This document shows positions 16,425 through 25,455 of a stretch of 64,000 nt of DNA, piece by piece. The stretch is taken from assembly GCF_001940225.2 (NCBI RefSeq), contig NZ_CP135164.1, forward strand, positions 3,100,001-3,164,000, in the 5' to 3' direction. Every line of letters starts with the position of its first letter. Position 1 is the first letter of the stretch. The DNA is from Roseburia sp. 499 (GTDB lineage Bacteria > Bacillota > Clostridia > Lachnospirales > Lachnospiraceae). The notes below the pieces were generated by a model. It was not told the DNA's origin. It saw only the letters and a list, made by a program, of their open reading frames with translations, and did no database searches. The position numbers and the translations under genes were made by a program.

Positions 16425-16688
16425 TTAGTCTGTTACATATGGCATTAAAGCAATATGTCTTGCTCTCTTGATTGCTACAGTGAGAGCTCTCTGATGTTTT
16501 GCACAGTTTCCTGTGATTCTTCTAGGAAGAATTTTTCCTCTTTCAGAGATGTATCTTTTTAATTTGTTTGTATCTTTGTAATCGATCACATTATCTTTTC
16601 CACAGAATACGCAAACTTTTTTTCTTCTACGCATTCCGCCTCTTCTCTTCATTGGAGAATCGCTTTTTTCGGTTTTATTGTAAGCCAT
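16425..16688 (-). CDS. rpsR: 30S ribosomal protein S18
   Basis: The 87-residue protein ends in the S18 core: [25 protein letters not shown], then C-A-K-H-Q-R. An N-terminal C-V-F-C pair suggests the zinc-binding form of S18, though only C26/C29 plus C62 of this reading are visible. It is third in the rpsF-ssb-rpsR operon, 17 bases after ssb. Confidence 0.97.
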   Translation of the reverse strand: MAYNKTEKSDSPMKRRGGMRRRKKVCVFCGKDNVIDYKDTNKLKRYISERGKILPRRITGNCAKHQRALTVAIKRARHIALMPYVTD

Positions 16689-16705
16689 TGCCTTTACCTC
16701 CTGTT

Positions 16706-17149
16706 CTAATTAAAGGGTAATTCTTCATCAATTCCATCTGGAATGTTCATGAAACCATCTCCAGCGGCTGCACTAGGTTCCGGTCTGCCAGCTGGCTGAA
16801 AACCGCCACCCTGACCTTCACTTGCTGCCTTGCTCTCTGCAAATTCCTGATCTTCTACGACAACGTCAGTTGTGTAAACCTTCTGTCCCTCCTGGTTTGT
16901 ATAGCTTCCAGTCTGGATTCTTCCGGTTACAACAACCTTCATTCCTTTATGGAAATATTTTTCTGCAAATTCACCGCTTCTTCCGAATGCAACACAGTTG
17001 ATAAAATCTGCTGTCTGCTGGTCTCCGTCACGTCTGAATCTTCTATCTACTGCCAGAGTATATCTTGCAATTGCCATAGCCTGCTCGCCTTGTGAATAGC
17101 GAACCTCAGGATCTCTGGTTAATCTACCCATCAGTATAACCTTATTCAT
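16706..17149 (-). CDS. ssb: Single-stranded DNA-binding protein
   Basis: The 147-residue protein has an N-terminal OB fold ([20 protein letters not shown], about 1-105), a Gly/Pro-rich linker and the acidic C-terminal tip D-E-E-L-P-F that docks replication and repair proteins. It lies between rpsF and rpsR, the standard Firmicutes order, and is co-transcribed with them. Confidence 0.97.
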   Translation of the reverse strand: MNKVILMGRLTRDPEVRYSQGEQAMAIARYTLAVDRRFRRDGDQQTADFINCVAFGRSGEFAEKYFHKGMKVVVTGRIQTGSYTNQEGQKVYTTDVVVEDQEFAESKAASEGQGGGFQPAGRPEPSAAAGDGFMNIPDGIDEELPFN

Positions 17150-17166
17150 GTTATCTCCTCTTTCTA

Positions 17167-17457
17167 TTACGCCTCGTCCTGTCTAACGCATAAGAAACGA
17201 AGTACATTGTCCATAATACGTACACGAGATTCTACTTCTGCCGGACAATCTGCTTCCGCATCGAACTGAATAAAGTAGTAGTAACCTTCTCTCATCTTCT
17301 GGATTTCGTAAGCTAATCTCTTCTTACCCCAGTCATCTACGTTGGTTACTGTTCCACCGAAACGAGTAATAATCTCTTTTGCCTTTTCTACGGTTTCGGT
17401 TCTTACATCATCCTCGACTTTTGCATTAACAACGAGTGCTAATTCATATTTGTTCAT
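17167..17457 (-). CDS. rpsF: 30S ribosomal protein S6
   Basis: The 96-residue S6 protein starts MNKYELALVVNAKVEDD and contains the conserved DDWGKKRLAYEIQKMREGYY stretch. It partners S18 on the 30S platform. The ATG at 17457 follows AAAGGAGG. Readings that start further upstream have no ribosome site. It is the first gene of the operon, behind the promoter at 17544-17572. Confidence 0.97.
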   Translation of the reverse strand: MNKYELALVVNAKVEDDVRTETVEKAKEIITRFGGTVTNVDDWGKKRLAYEIQKMREGYYYFIQFDAEADCPAEVESRVRIMDNVLRFLCVRQDEA

Positions 17458-17543
17458 GCTTGTCTTACCTCCTTTTGGTCTTTTGGCCCCCTGCATCTGC
17501 AAGGAGCAAGGATAAATTAATAACTAATATATCACGGACTAAT

Positions 17544-17572
17544 ATATTACCATACCTATCCAGATTTTTCAA
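17544..17572 (-). promoter_or_regulatory. Promoter of rpsF-ssb-rpsR
   Basis: TTGAAA and TAATAT are 17 bases apart on the minus strand. The -35 partly overlaps the end of the DUF951 gene, and the leader before rpsF is about 80 bases. Confidence 0.6.
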
Positions 17573-17757
17573 GTATTTTTCCGAATTCCCTTTGTATTTT
17601 TTTCTACCAGCTTTCTGGCTATCATAATCTGATGTCCGCACCCTAAACACTTCAAGCGAAAATCTGCTCCTACGCGAAGCACTTCCCACTCCTGACTTCC
17701 ACAAGGATGCTGTTTTTTTAGTTTTACAATATCTCCTACTTCATATTGTATCGGCAT
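17569..17757 (-). CDS. DUF951 family protein
   Basis: This 62-residue protein matches DUF951 along its length: VGDIVKLKKQHPCGSQEWE, then VGADFRLKCLGCGHQIMIAR. Three cysteines (H-P-C-G and C-L-G-C-G) suggest a small metal-binding β-barrel. Function is unknown, though the gene is common in Firmicutes near rpsF or other housekeeping genes. The ATG at 17757 is set by AAAAGGAGG. The reading frame continues upstream but without a ribosome site. Confidence 0.88.
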   Translation of the reverse strand: MPIQYEVGDIVKLKKQHPCGSQEWEVLRVGADFRLKCLGCGHQIMIARKLVEKNTKGIRKNT

Positions 17758-17788
17758 GTTATGTCCTCCTTTTGAATTCTCAATTGCA

Positions 17789-18520
17789 TTAGACACGAAT
17801 CTTTGCAAACAGCTCTCCAATTGCCACCGGAAGCACTAAATTCGCACTATTATCTTTAGATGTTTCCGATTTATTAATCAACACCAATTTATTTCCCTGA
17901 TAATAATCCACAAGTCCCGCTGCCGGATATACCGCAAGAGAAGTTCCTCCAATAATCAACATGTCCGCCTGACTGATATAATAGATAGCCTCCTGAATAG
18001 TTTGATTATCCAGTCCTTCCTCGTACAGCACCACATCCGGCTTAATATCGCCACCACACACTTCACACTTTGGTACACCTTCGCTATGCAAAATATACTC
18101 TGCATCGTAAAATGCATGACAAGATTCACAGTAATTTCGATGTACACTTCCATGAAGCTCCAAAACTTTTTTGCTACCTGCTTTCTGGTGAAGCCCATCA
18201 ATATTCTGAGTAATGACAGCTCTTACCTTTCCTGCCCGTTCTAATTCTGCAATTTTTTTATGAGCCATGTTGGGTTCCGCATCCAAACAAAGCATTTTAT
18301 TCCGATAAAAACGATAAAATTCCTCTGGTTTTTGCCTATAAAAACTATGACTCAATATCATTTCCGGCGGATAATCGTATTCTTGATGATACAAACCATC
18401 TACACTTCGAAAATCCGGTATTCCACTTTCTGTAGAAACTCCTGCTCCACCAAAAAACACAATATTATCACTTTCTTCTACCATTTTCAAAAACTGCTGC
18501 ACTTTTGCTGATTCTTCCAT
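17789..18520 (-). CDS. Sir2-family NAD-dependent protein deacylase
   Basis: The 243-residue sirtuin shows the NAD loop G-A-G-V-S-T-E-S-G-I-P-D-F-R, T-Q-N-I-D-G-L-H, the catalytic His in E-L-H-G-S, and a four-Cys zinc ribbon (C-E-S-C ... C-E-V-C). It removes acyl groups from lysines using NAD+. The start at 18520 follows GGGAGA; upstream in-frame sequence belongs to the neighbouring sortase region. It may form an operon with the sortase gene 17 bases upstream, but no functional link is known. Confidence 0.95.
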   Translation of the reverse strand: MEESAKVQQFLKMVEESDNIVFFGGAGVSTESGIPDFRSVDGLYHQEYDYPPEMILSHSFYRQKPEEFYRFYRNKMLCLDAEPNMAHKKIAELERAGKVRAVITQNIDGLHQKAGSKKVLELHGSVHRNYCESCHAFYDAEYILHSEGVPKCEVCGGDIKPDVVLYEEGLDNQTIQEAIYYISQADMLIIGGTSLAVYPAAGLVDYYQGNKLVLINKSETSKDNSANLVLPVAIGELFAKIRV

Positions 18521-18537
18521 ATTTCTCCCTGCCTTTC

Positions 18538-19314
18538 TTATTCCGTCTTTCGCTCTATCACTTCCACCAATGTCCCATGCACCAAAAAACGATAGTTCTC
18601 TCCATCCGGTGTACACGTCATCAATGTTACCGTCTTTTGTTCCTGTGTCGGTGTAATTCCCGTATCATAATTACTTTTTTCCTTTACGTTTTGGAGCCAC
18701 TCTCCATATGATTCTTCACTTCCAAATTGATATGTAAAAGAATCCCAGCTCACATCTGCTACATAACAGGAAAAAATATTATATCGATAAACGGCATCTT
18801 CTGTATAAATCAAAAACTCTGGATTTTCTCGATAAATCTGCTCATCTTTAAACTGATTAAGTTTGGCAAACATGGACTTATCCTTCATATTATGTCCATA
18901 TATAAAGGTATTATCATCGCTAAAATCCGCCGCATTTTCCGCCTCCACAAAAATGCTTCCGCACTTTATTTCCTGTTTATCAAAAGTATGTGTCAGATAA
19001 TACTCGTTGTCAGTTCCATGTACAACCGGATAACTAATATCCATATTTTCAAAGCGAATCCATCCCACAATATCCGGATTTATCTTTTTTAATGCTTCAA
19101 AATCTACCGAAAAATCTTCCGGTACTACATCGGAGCTATCTTCAGCTTCTACGGTATTGGTAAACTCTTCTAATCTATCGTAACTCTTCTGCCCCTTTGT
19201 ATACTCCCAGAAAATCAAACAAAGACGAACCAACGCATAAATAAAAACAAAAAGTGCAATGACCAAAACTATGGTACTTTTTATATCCTTTTTTCCTTTT
19301 TGCATTTTTTCCAT
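18538..19314 (-). CDS. srtB: Class B sortase
   Basis: The 258-residue protein has a short cytosolic tail, one membrane anchor (about 12-36) and an extracellular sortase domain (about 75-255). Catalytic residues are visible: I-Y-G-H (His), T-L-M-T-C-T-P (Cys) and Y-R-F (Arg). Class B assignment rests on the N-terminal anchor and the C-terminal Cys context. Sortases attach sorting-motif proteins to peptidoglycan; no LPxTG-like substrate is encoded nearby. The ATG at 19314 follows GGGAGG by seven bases. Confidence 0.85.
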   Translation of the reverse strand: MEKMQKGKKDIKSTIVLVIALFVFIYALVRLCLIFWEYTKGQKSYDRLEEFTNTVEAEDSSDVVPEDFSVDFEALKKINPDIVGWIRFENMDISYPVVHGTDNEYYLTHTFDKQEIKCGSIFVEAENAADFSDDNTFIYGHNMKDKSMFAKLNQFKDEQIYRENPEFLIYTEDAVYRYNIFSCYVADVSWDSFTYQFGSEESYGEWLQNVKEKSNYDTGITPTQEQKTVTLMTCTPDGENYRFLVHGTLVEVIERKTE

Positions 19315-19425
19315 AAAAAAAGCCTCCCAGTCATACATCTAGCTATTTACTAGTATAATGTATTTCCGGGAAACTTTCAATTTATTATTAATTTCGCTGC
19401 TTTCGTTGCTTTTGCCATAGAAATT

Positions 19426-20406
19426 TTATTCTACAATTCCTGTTGCAACAAAATCATAATGAATAGGACACACATTTTTGCCACCAAAAAGATGGTTCAT
19501 GCCGATTGCAATATGGAACGTTCCAATCACGTTTTCATCCAAAACAGAATCTCCTAATACTCCTGTTACGTTCGGATTCATTCCAATTCCAAGTTCTGCA
19601 ACAACACCCCCATTTTCCGGAAGTTCTTTTAAAAATGCATTAAATTCTTCATTGGTTGAAGAAATCAAATGTCCGTTTTCAATGGTAACTGTAACATCAT
19701 GGAATACTCCCACCTCTTCTACTGATAATGTCTCAAAATAAACTTTTCCATTACTCTTTTCTTCCACAGGTGCAATGTAAACTTCCCCACATGGAAGTGC
19801 TCCATCTCCGGCATCTGCAATCCATTCGCGCCCGGTTGTATCTAAGGTCAGTACACAATCTTTTCCGGTTCGAATCGTTCGTACATTTCCGGTAAAACTG
19901 TCGATTTTTGCCTGGCAATCAGTCTTCATCTTTGCATAATCAATATCAAGAGCCTTCATGATTCTTTCCTTATATGCTTCCGGTTCCATTCCTACACATT
20001 TTGCATTTGTATCAGAAGGCATTGTAACCTGAATCATTTTTTTCTTCTTGCTGAATGCCCCAAACAATTTTTGCAAATATGTACCAAATACCGGATATTT
20101 CTCTTTAGATAAGTCTGCTGGCGGAAGCCCTGCCGGCTTTTCTATAATATCAATTACCGTATCTACGATAGCAAACTGCTCCATCCATTTTTCCGGAACT
20201 TCTCCATTCATATTTTCTACCAATTCCCGTTCATACTGATTGGTATGAAGAAGTGTCATCGGCATTGCCCCTTCTGCTGCTACTGCTCCCACAAAATCAT
20301 ACAGATCCTGTATCTCAGTATCCTCCCCCCAAAAGTTTAACAATACGACTTCCCCTTTTTGTAACTCCATTGCCTTCACTAATTTACATACTAAATTTTT
20401 TTCCAT
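19426..20406 (-). CDS. M29-like aminopeptidase
   Basis: This 326-residue cytosolic protein is related to thermophilic aminopeptidases of family M29. C-terminal metal-site segments are recognisable: L-P-C-G-E-V-Y-I-A-P, then G-I-G-M-N-P-N, then T-F-H-I-A-I-G-M-N-H, then H-Y-D-F-V. It is shorter than classical M29 enzymes (about 400 residues), as in many Clostridia, so the exact substrate is uncertain. It forms a single-gene unit with a GGAGG-type ribosome site. Confidence 0.75.
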   Translation of the reverse strand: MEKNLVCKLVKAMELQKGEVVLLNFWGEDTEIQDLYDFVGAVAAEGAMPMTLLHTNQYERELVENMNGEVPEKWMEQFAIVDTVIDIIEKPAGLPPADLSKEKYPVFGTYLQKLFGAFSKKKKMIQVTMPSDTNAKCVGMEPEAYKERIMKALDIDYAKMKTDCQAKIDSFTGNVRTIRTGKDCVLTLDTTGREWIADAGDGALPCGEVYIAPVEEKSNGKVYFETLSVEEVGVFHDVTVTIENGHLISSTNEEFNAFLKELPENGGVVAELGIGMNPNVTGVLGDSVLDENVIGTFHIAIGMNHLFGGKNVCPIHYDFVATGIVE

Positions 20407-20566
20407 TACTTGTATCCTCCTTTTACATTGATACTCATCTAATCAAATTCCTTAATCATTTATAACATGTCTTTGTTTTGTTGTCAATATTTATTTTTAT
20501 ATCTATCTAATTGCTTTTCATTCATTTTAATTGATCCCCACCTTGCATTCTCCTACAGAGAAATCA

Positions 20567-20620
20567 AAAGCCGCCCCGTCATGCCAATAGCTTCAACTAT
20601 TAGCATGACTGAGCGGCTTT
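20567..20620 (-). terminator. Terminator of the ABC exporter operon
   Basis: AAAGCCGC / GCGGCTTT closes a long hairpin with inner GTCATGC/GCATGAC and AATAG/CTATT pairs. TTTTGATTT follows on the minus strand. Confidence 0.85.
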
Positions 20621-20630
20621 CAATTTAGCA

Positions 20631-21866
20631 TTAATTTCTTCGCAATGCTTCAATCGGACTTAACTTCGCTGCTTTTTTTGCCGGGTAAATACCAAAGAAG
20701 ATTCCAATCGCACAAGAAAACAATGTTGCACCTATAATAGTACTTGCCTTGATTCCCGGGCTGATTGCACTTGCCATGACACTACTCATAATTCCACAAA
20801 TTCCTAATGCTCCAAGAAATCCTAACAATATACCCAAAATTCCTCCTACAATTGTGAGGATTGCAGCCTCTGCCAAAAACTGCATTAGTATAGATGATGT
20901 TTTCGCTCCTAAGGACTTACGAATTCCTATTTCTCTTGTTCGTTCTGTTACAGATACTAACATAATATTCATAACACCAATTCCACCTACAAACAGAGAT
21001 ATCGCTGCTACACATGAAATAAATGTTGTTACAATAGCTAACATGCCATTCATTTGTGAAATCGTATCTTGAAAGCTCTGTATCTGATAGTAATCCTCAC
21101 CTGAACTTTGATGTCTGGAATCCAACAAATGAATCAAATCTTTCGTCACTTGTTTTGCATCTGCCCCATCTGCGGTGAACACATAGAAAGAATAGAATCC
21201 ATCACTTTCCCATCCAAACGATTCAAAAGATGTATATGGTACATTTAATGTTACCGGCATTCCTTCATAAGTATAGCTAACAAAGCTTCCATTTTCCTTT
21301 TGCTGCGTAACTCCTATAATACGATAACTTTGGCTAATACCATTTACATTTACGTCAATATCCATTCCCACTACATCATCCGAACCAAACAGTCTCTTAG
21401 CATCTTCATTTGTAAGTACGCAAACCCTGTTTCCTTCCTGTACATCTACCTCTGTATAATAATTGCCACGCTTCATATTGTAATTCAAAGATTTCCAGGA
21501 GTCCTCTGTTCCACCGCTAAGTGTTAAGGAAAACTCTCCTTTTCCTGTGATTGTTGTCCCGCTGGCGCCATCATTCGGGCTGACCCCTTCTACACCATCT
21601 ACTTTATTTTTAACAGCTGCCATATCCTCCGATGTAATCCACTCTTCCGCATTCACGGCATCATCGCTACAGCGTACATAAATCTGTCCGGTACCAAGGT
21701 CTTCTACTTCCGCATTCATAGCATTTGCTGTTCCATCTCCAACTGCCATAACCATAATAACCGAAGCAATTCCGATGATAATACCTAACATGGTCAGAAA
21801 AGAACGTCCTTTATTAGCAGTAATGTTCTTTAACGCCATTTTTATATATTCTAATATCTTTCCCAT
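20631..21866 (-). CDS. MacB-type ABC transporter permease
   Basis: The 411-residue protein has the FtsX/MacB plan: one N-terminal helix (about 20-42), a large extracytoplasmic MacB_PCD domain (about 45-275) and three C-terminal helices. The GIGVMNIMLVSVTERTREIGIRKSLGA segment, given here only as its ends GIGVMNIML and REIGIRKSLGA, is diagnostic. It works with the ATPase and HlyD-like adaptor encoded just upstream, using a mechanotransmission mechanism. The cargo could be a peptide, lipid or antimicrobial and cannot be read from sequence. Confidence 0.93.
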   Translation of the reverse strand: MGKILEYIKMALKNITANKGRSFLTMLGIIIGIASVIMVMAVGDGTANAMNAEVEDLGTGQIYVRCSDDAVNAEEWITSEDMAAVKNKVDGVEGVSPNDGASGTTITGKGEFSLTLSGGTEDSWKSLNYNMKRGNYYTEVDVQEGNRVCVLTNEDAKRLFGSDDVVGMDIDVNVNGISQSYRIIGVTQQKENGSFVSYTYEGMPVTLNVPYTSFESFGWESDGFYSFYVFTADGADAKQVTKDLIHLLDSRHQSSGEDYYQIQSFQDTISQMNGMLAIVTTFISCVAAISLFVGGIGVMNIMLVSVTERTREIGIRKSLGAKTSSILMQFLAEAAILTIVGGILGILLGFLGALGICGIMSSVMASAISPGIKASTIIGATLFSCAIGIFFGIYPAKKAAKLSPIEALRRN

Positions 21867-21894
21867 TTAAGTACCTCTTTTCCGCTCTGCTCCA

Positions 21895-23547
21895 CTATTC
21901 TGCTTCTGCACCGGAGGTCCCAACTGTAATCTGGTCACCCTCTTCATAATTTCCCGGATCCGGAATTACCTCTTCTCCAACTTCCAATCCTGTGGTAATT
22001 TCGATACAATCATCCGATGTTGTACCGGTTTCTATGATACGTTTTGTCAATATACCATCTTCGCATACCCAGCAGAAGCTACCATCTTTTCCAATATTTA
22101 CAGCCTCTGTCGGTAAAATTACCACATCCTTTGCCTCTGCTGCCTGAATGGATACCTTTGCTTCTACGCCAAGAAAAATCTTGTCATCCGGATTATCAAT
22201 ATGAACAGTTGCTGTAATTGCAGTAGAAGTTGCTGCCTGATTACTTCCACTCATACCACTGGTTGCAATACGACTGATTCTGGTAACCGTTCCTCCATAG
22301 GTCTGACCTGCAAAAGTAATCGTCGCCTTCTGTCCCTCCTGTACCTTTTCATATACGTTTTTCGACAATGTAACATCAACATTTACATCATCTATACTCT
22401 GAAGCGTAAACATCTGCATTCCCTGCGCTACAGTTGCACCTTCCACTACCTGTCTATCCGAAATAACTCCGTTAAATTCTGCGCTGATTCCTTTTTTACC
22501 TTCTTCAATCAGCTCTGCTAAGGACTTCTGCTCTAACTCTGCCAGATTATTATTGGTCTGCATCTGTGCCTTTGCTTCTTTACTAAGAGCTGCTGTATCT
22601 CCTTCTGCAATTGCTTTCTGTGTCTCTAGCTGAGCCTGCAAATCTGCCAGTTCAGACTGTGCTGTCGTAAGTTTCTTCTGCAATTCTGCATTTCCGCTTT
22701 CTCCAGTTCCGATAGACATAGATGCCTGCAATGTTGTAATCTGAGTATTAACATTATCTAACTGGGATTTCTTGGTATCATAATCATTCTTTGCTGTACT
22801 TAATGCTGCATTTGCTGCTTTTAAAGCTTCAGAAGCTGTTGCTATGTCTGTTGCATTTCCTGTTGCCGTTGCTGCATCAAAATTGACCTGTGCATTCTGC
22901 TGTACATTCTGAGCTGCATTATAGGCTGCCTGTGCCTGTTCTACCGTTACTGCCAACTCTCCCTGCTGTTGCTGTAAGGTTGCTATTTGAGCGTTAATAC
23001 TGTCATTTGCCTGCTGCTGCGCTGCCGCCTGTGCCTGAGCATCTCCTGCAACAGCCGCCGTAAGATTTGCCACTTCCTGCTTCTTAGCATCTACCTGCTG
23101 TTGTAATGTTGCTGCTTTATTCTTCGCTTCCGCCTGCTTTTGCGCCGCTTCTGCTGACTTATTTATCGTATCCTGATATCCAAGACTATTGGCTTTTACT
23201 GTAAGTTCTGCCTTCTGGTTCTGAGCTTCTAAATCATCCAAATTGAACTCTACCAACTTATCCCCTGCCTTTACCAAATCTCCCACTTGGAAATCTGCCG
23301 TTTTTACAGTTGCATTTACCGGTGAAAAGAAAACTTTCTGCTGACCGCTTACCACAGTTCCGCTGGTCTCTACCGTTTCCTTTACATCTCCCTTTTCCAC
23401 CTTTATCGTTTCTACTGCCATTGATTGTGCCATGGCTTCTCCTGCACTTGCAATGTTCTTCGCAACGACAGCCCCTAAAACAACCACTACCCCCACAATC
23501 GGAATTACAATTTTCAACACTTTTTTACTGGTTTTATTCTTTTTCAT
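21895..23547 (-). CDS. HlyD/MacA-like adaptor of an ABC exporter
   Basis: The 550-residue protein has an N-terminal membrane anchor (about 10-33), then a split lipoyl domain around a very long coiled-coil hairpin (about 95-335). The hairpin is rich in Ala and Gln and includes a run of Q-A-Q-A-A-A-Q-Q. β-barrel and membrane-proximal domains follow (about 350-540). The coiled coil is much longer than typical Gram-positive MacA-like proteins. It bridges the permease to the envelope or cargo. It is the second gene of the ATPase-adaptor-permease operon. Confidence 0.9.
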   Translation of the reverse strand: MKKNKTSKKVLKIVIPIVGVVVVLGAVVAKNIASAGEAMAQSMAVETIKVEKGDVKETVETSGTVVSGQQKVFFSPVNATVKTADFQVGDLVKAGDKLVEFNLDDLEAQNQKAELTVKANSLGYQDTINKSAEAAQKQAEAKNKAATLQQQVDAKKQEVANLTAAVAGDAQAQAAAQQQANDSINAQIATLQQQQGELAVTVEQAQAAYNAAQNVQQNAQVNFDAATATGNATDIATASEALKAANAALSTAKNDYDTKKSQLDNVNTQITTLQASMSIGTGESGNAELQKKLTTAQSELADLQAQLETQKAIAEGDTAALSKEAKAQMQTNNNLAELEQKSLAELIEEGKKGISAEFNGVISDRQVVEGATVAQGMQMFTLQSIDDVNVDVTLSKNVYEKVQEGQKATITFAGQTYGGTVTRISRIATSGMSGSNQAATSTAITATVHIDNPDDKIFLGVEAKVSIQAAEAKDVVILPTEAVNIGKDGSFCWVCEDGILTKRIIETGTTSDDCIEITTGLEVGEEVIPDPGNYEEGDQITVGTSGAEAE

Positions 23548-23550
23548 CTT

Positions 23551-24249
23551 CTATTCTTTCTCCTGTTCGTTATAATAATCTTCTACTATTTTTCCATCTA
23601 AAATTCGAACAACTCGCTTTGCCTGGTCCGCAATATCATTGTCATGGGTAATCAAAATCACACTTCTTCCGGTATTATGCAATTCTTTTAAGATTCCCAT
23701 AATCTCTTTGGTAGATGCAGAGTCCAAGTTTCCCGTTGGCTCATCTGCCAAAATCACCGGTGGCTTTGCCGCTATTGCCCTTGCAATGGCAACTCTTTGC
23801 TGTTGTCCTCCTGACATTTCCGACGGTTTGTGATGAATACGTTTTTCCAGGCCCACCATTTTCAATGCTTCTAATGCCAGTTTGTGACGTTCACTGCGCC
23901 CAATTCCACGATATATCAGCGGCAATTCTACGTTTTCTATAGCCGTCAGATTTGCAATCAGATTAAATCCCTGAAAAATAAATCCTATCTCTTCATTTCG
24001 AATTTCTGAAAGCTGATTATCCCTCATTTGAGACACATCTTTCCCATTCAGATAATATTCTCCCGAGGTTGGCACATCCAAACAACCTAACATGTTCATC
24101 AAAGTAGACTTTCCTGAGCCGGAATGACCGATGATTGCTACAAACTCACCCTTTTGAATCTCCAGGCTCACATGATCCAACGCCCGTACTTCATTTTCAC
24201 CGGGATTATAAATCTTACACATATCCCTTACTCTTATCAGTGCTTCCAA
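23551..24249 (-). CDS. MacB/LolD-type ABC transporter ATPase
   Basis: The 232-residue ATPase shows Walker A G-H-S-G-S-G-K-S-T, the Q-loop, signature M-S-G-G-Q-Q-Q-R, Walker B V-I-L-A-D-E-P-T-G-N-L-D and the His switch L-I-T-H-D. The S-x-L-D-S spacing and overall length match the LolD/MacB subfamily that powers FtsX-like permeases. It is the first gene of the exporter operon. An inverted repeat at 24311-24336 lies upstream and may be an operator. Confidence 0.95.
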   Translation of the reverse strand: MEALIRVRDMCKIYNPGENEVRALDHVSLEIQKGEFVAIIGHSGSGKSTLMNMLGCLDVPTSGEYYLNGKDVSQMRDNQLSEIRNEEIGFIFQGFNLIANLTAIENVELPLIYRGIGRSERHKLALEALKMVGLEKRIHHKPSEMSGGQQQRVAIARAIAAKPPVILADEPTGNLDSASTKEIMGILKELHNTGRSVILITHDNDIADQAKRVVRILDGKIVEDYYNEQEKE

Positions 24250-24306
24250 CGTTTTCCCTTCCTTCCCTTTACTTTTTCCATTTTCTGTTTATTATGATAG
24301 TATAAG

Positions 24307-24336
24307 TTTCTTAAGAAAAATGTTGCTTTTTCTTAA
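24307..24336. promoter_or_regulatory. Nested palindromes upstream of the ABC exporter operon
   Basis: TTTCTTAAGAAA (24307-24318) is a perfect palindrome. TTAAGAAAAA and TTTTTCTTAA (24311-24336) form a perfect 10-bp inverted repeat with a 6-base spacer, so the TTCTTAA unit recurs. The site lies 60-90 bases before the ATPase start, as an operator would. Confidence 0.5.
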
Positions 24337-24463
24337 CTTAACCTAAAAATCATTTTGTTACTCTAGTTATATAACGAAATAAAATCCATTATGTCTTCAG
24401 GAATTTTTTCCCTGTAAAGTACATAACATGGATAGAAACGCTTTTACAAAGGAAGGAAATACG

Positions 24464-25423
24464 ATGAAAATTGTTGATATGCACTGTGACACCATTTCCA
24501 GAATATATAAACATCCCGGCTCTGCCCTTTTAAAAAATAATTTCCAATTGGACCTTCAGAAAATGAAATCTGCCGGATACCTCTTACAGAACTTTGCCAT
24601 GTTTATAAATTTGGATGAGACTGATTCCCCGTATGACACCTGTAAGAAACAGATTGCTATTTTTCAAAGGGAAATGGAAGAAAACCGGGACTTGATTCGC
24701 CCTGTTACTACCTATGAGGAAATTGTAGAAAACGAAAAACAAGGAAAAATGTCTGCCTTAATGACCATCGAAGAAGGTCAGGTATGTAAAGGAGATTTAA
24801 AAATACTAAAGGAGTTCTACGATGCCGGTGCTCGTATGATGACCTTTACCTGGAATCATAAAAATACATTAGGTTTTCCGGCTGAACCTGCTCACGGCAC
24901 TGAAAAAGGCGGGCTTACCCACCTTGGAATTGCATTTTTAGATGCCATGGAACAACTGGGCATTATCCCGGATGTTTCCCATTTATCAGACCGGGGAATT
25001 ATGGATGTGTGTCAGCTTGCCAAAAAGCCTTTTGTAGCAAGTCATTCTAACGCACGGACACTTTGCGGCAGAGGTCGAAATCTCCCGGATGAATTGATAC
25101 AAAAAATTTCCCAAAAAGGCGGCGTAATTGGTGCCAATTTTTACGGTCCATTTCTTACCCCTGTCCCAGATGACACCGGTTGCTATTATAGCTATGTAAA
25201 GGATATTGCAAAACATATTCGCCATATGGTAAATGTGGGTGGCATCTCCTGTGTCGGACTTGGCTCTGATTTTGATGGTATTGATAATAATATAGAAATG
25301 AAAAATTGCAGTCATATAGAAATGCTGGAAGCAGAACTTCGAAAAAACGGATTCCACGAAAGTGAAATAGAACGTATTTTTTATAAAAATGTACTTGATT
25401 TATATAAAGAATTACTGGTTTAA
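24464..25423 (+). CDS. Membrane dipeptidase family M19 (renal dipeptidase-like)
   Basis: This 319-residue TIM-barrel zinc dipeptidase has metal ligands visible as V-D-M-H-C-D-T at the N-terminus, the bridging Glu in T-I-E-E-G-Q, P-D-V-S-H-L-S, and S-H-S-N-A-R, plus G-L-G-S-D-F-D-G near the end. Bacterial members cleave L-D and other dipeptides. No signal peptide is present, so it is cytosolic. The start at 24464 follows AAGGAAGG. It is followed 32 bases later by an NlpC/P60 peptidase, suggesting joint breakdown of wall peptides. Confidence 0.93.
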   Translation: MKIVDMHCDTISRIYKHPGSALLKNNFQLDLQKMKSAGYLLQNFAMFINLDETDSPYDTCKKQIAIFQREMEENRDLIRPVTTYEEIVENEKQGKMSALMTIEEGQVCKGDLKILKEFYDAGARMMTFTWNHKNTLGFPAEPAHGTEKGGLTHLGIAFLDAMEQLGIIPDVSHLSDRGIMDVCQLAKKPFVASHSNARTLCGRGRNLPDELIQKISQKGGVIGANFYGPFLTPVPDDTGCYYSYVKDIAKHIRHMVNVGGISCVGLGSDFDGIDNNIEMKNCSHIEMLEAELRKNGFHESEIERIFYKNVLDLYKELLV

Positions 25424-25455
25424 TTCAATTATTCTATATATGGAGAGGATTTTAT

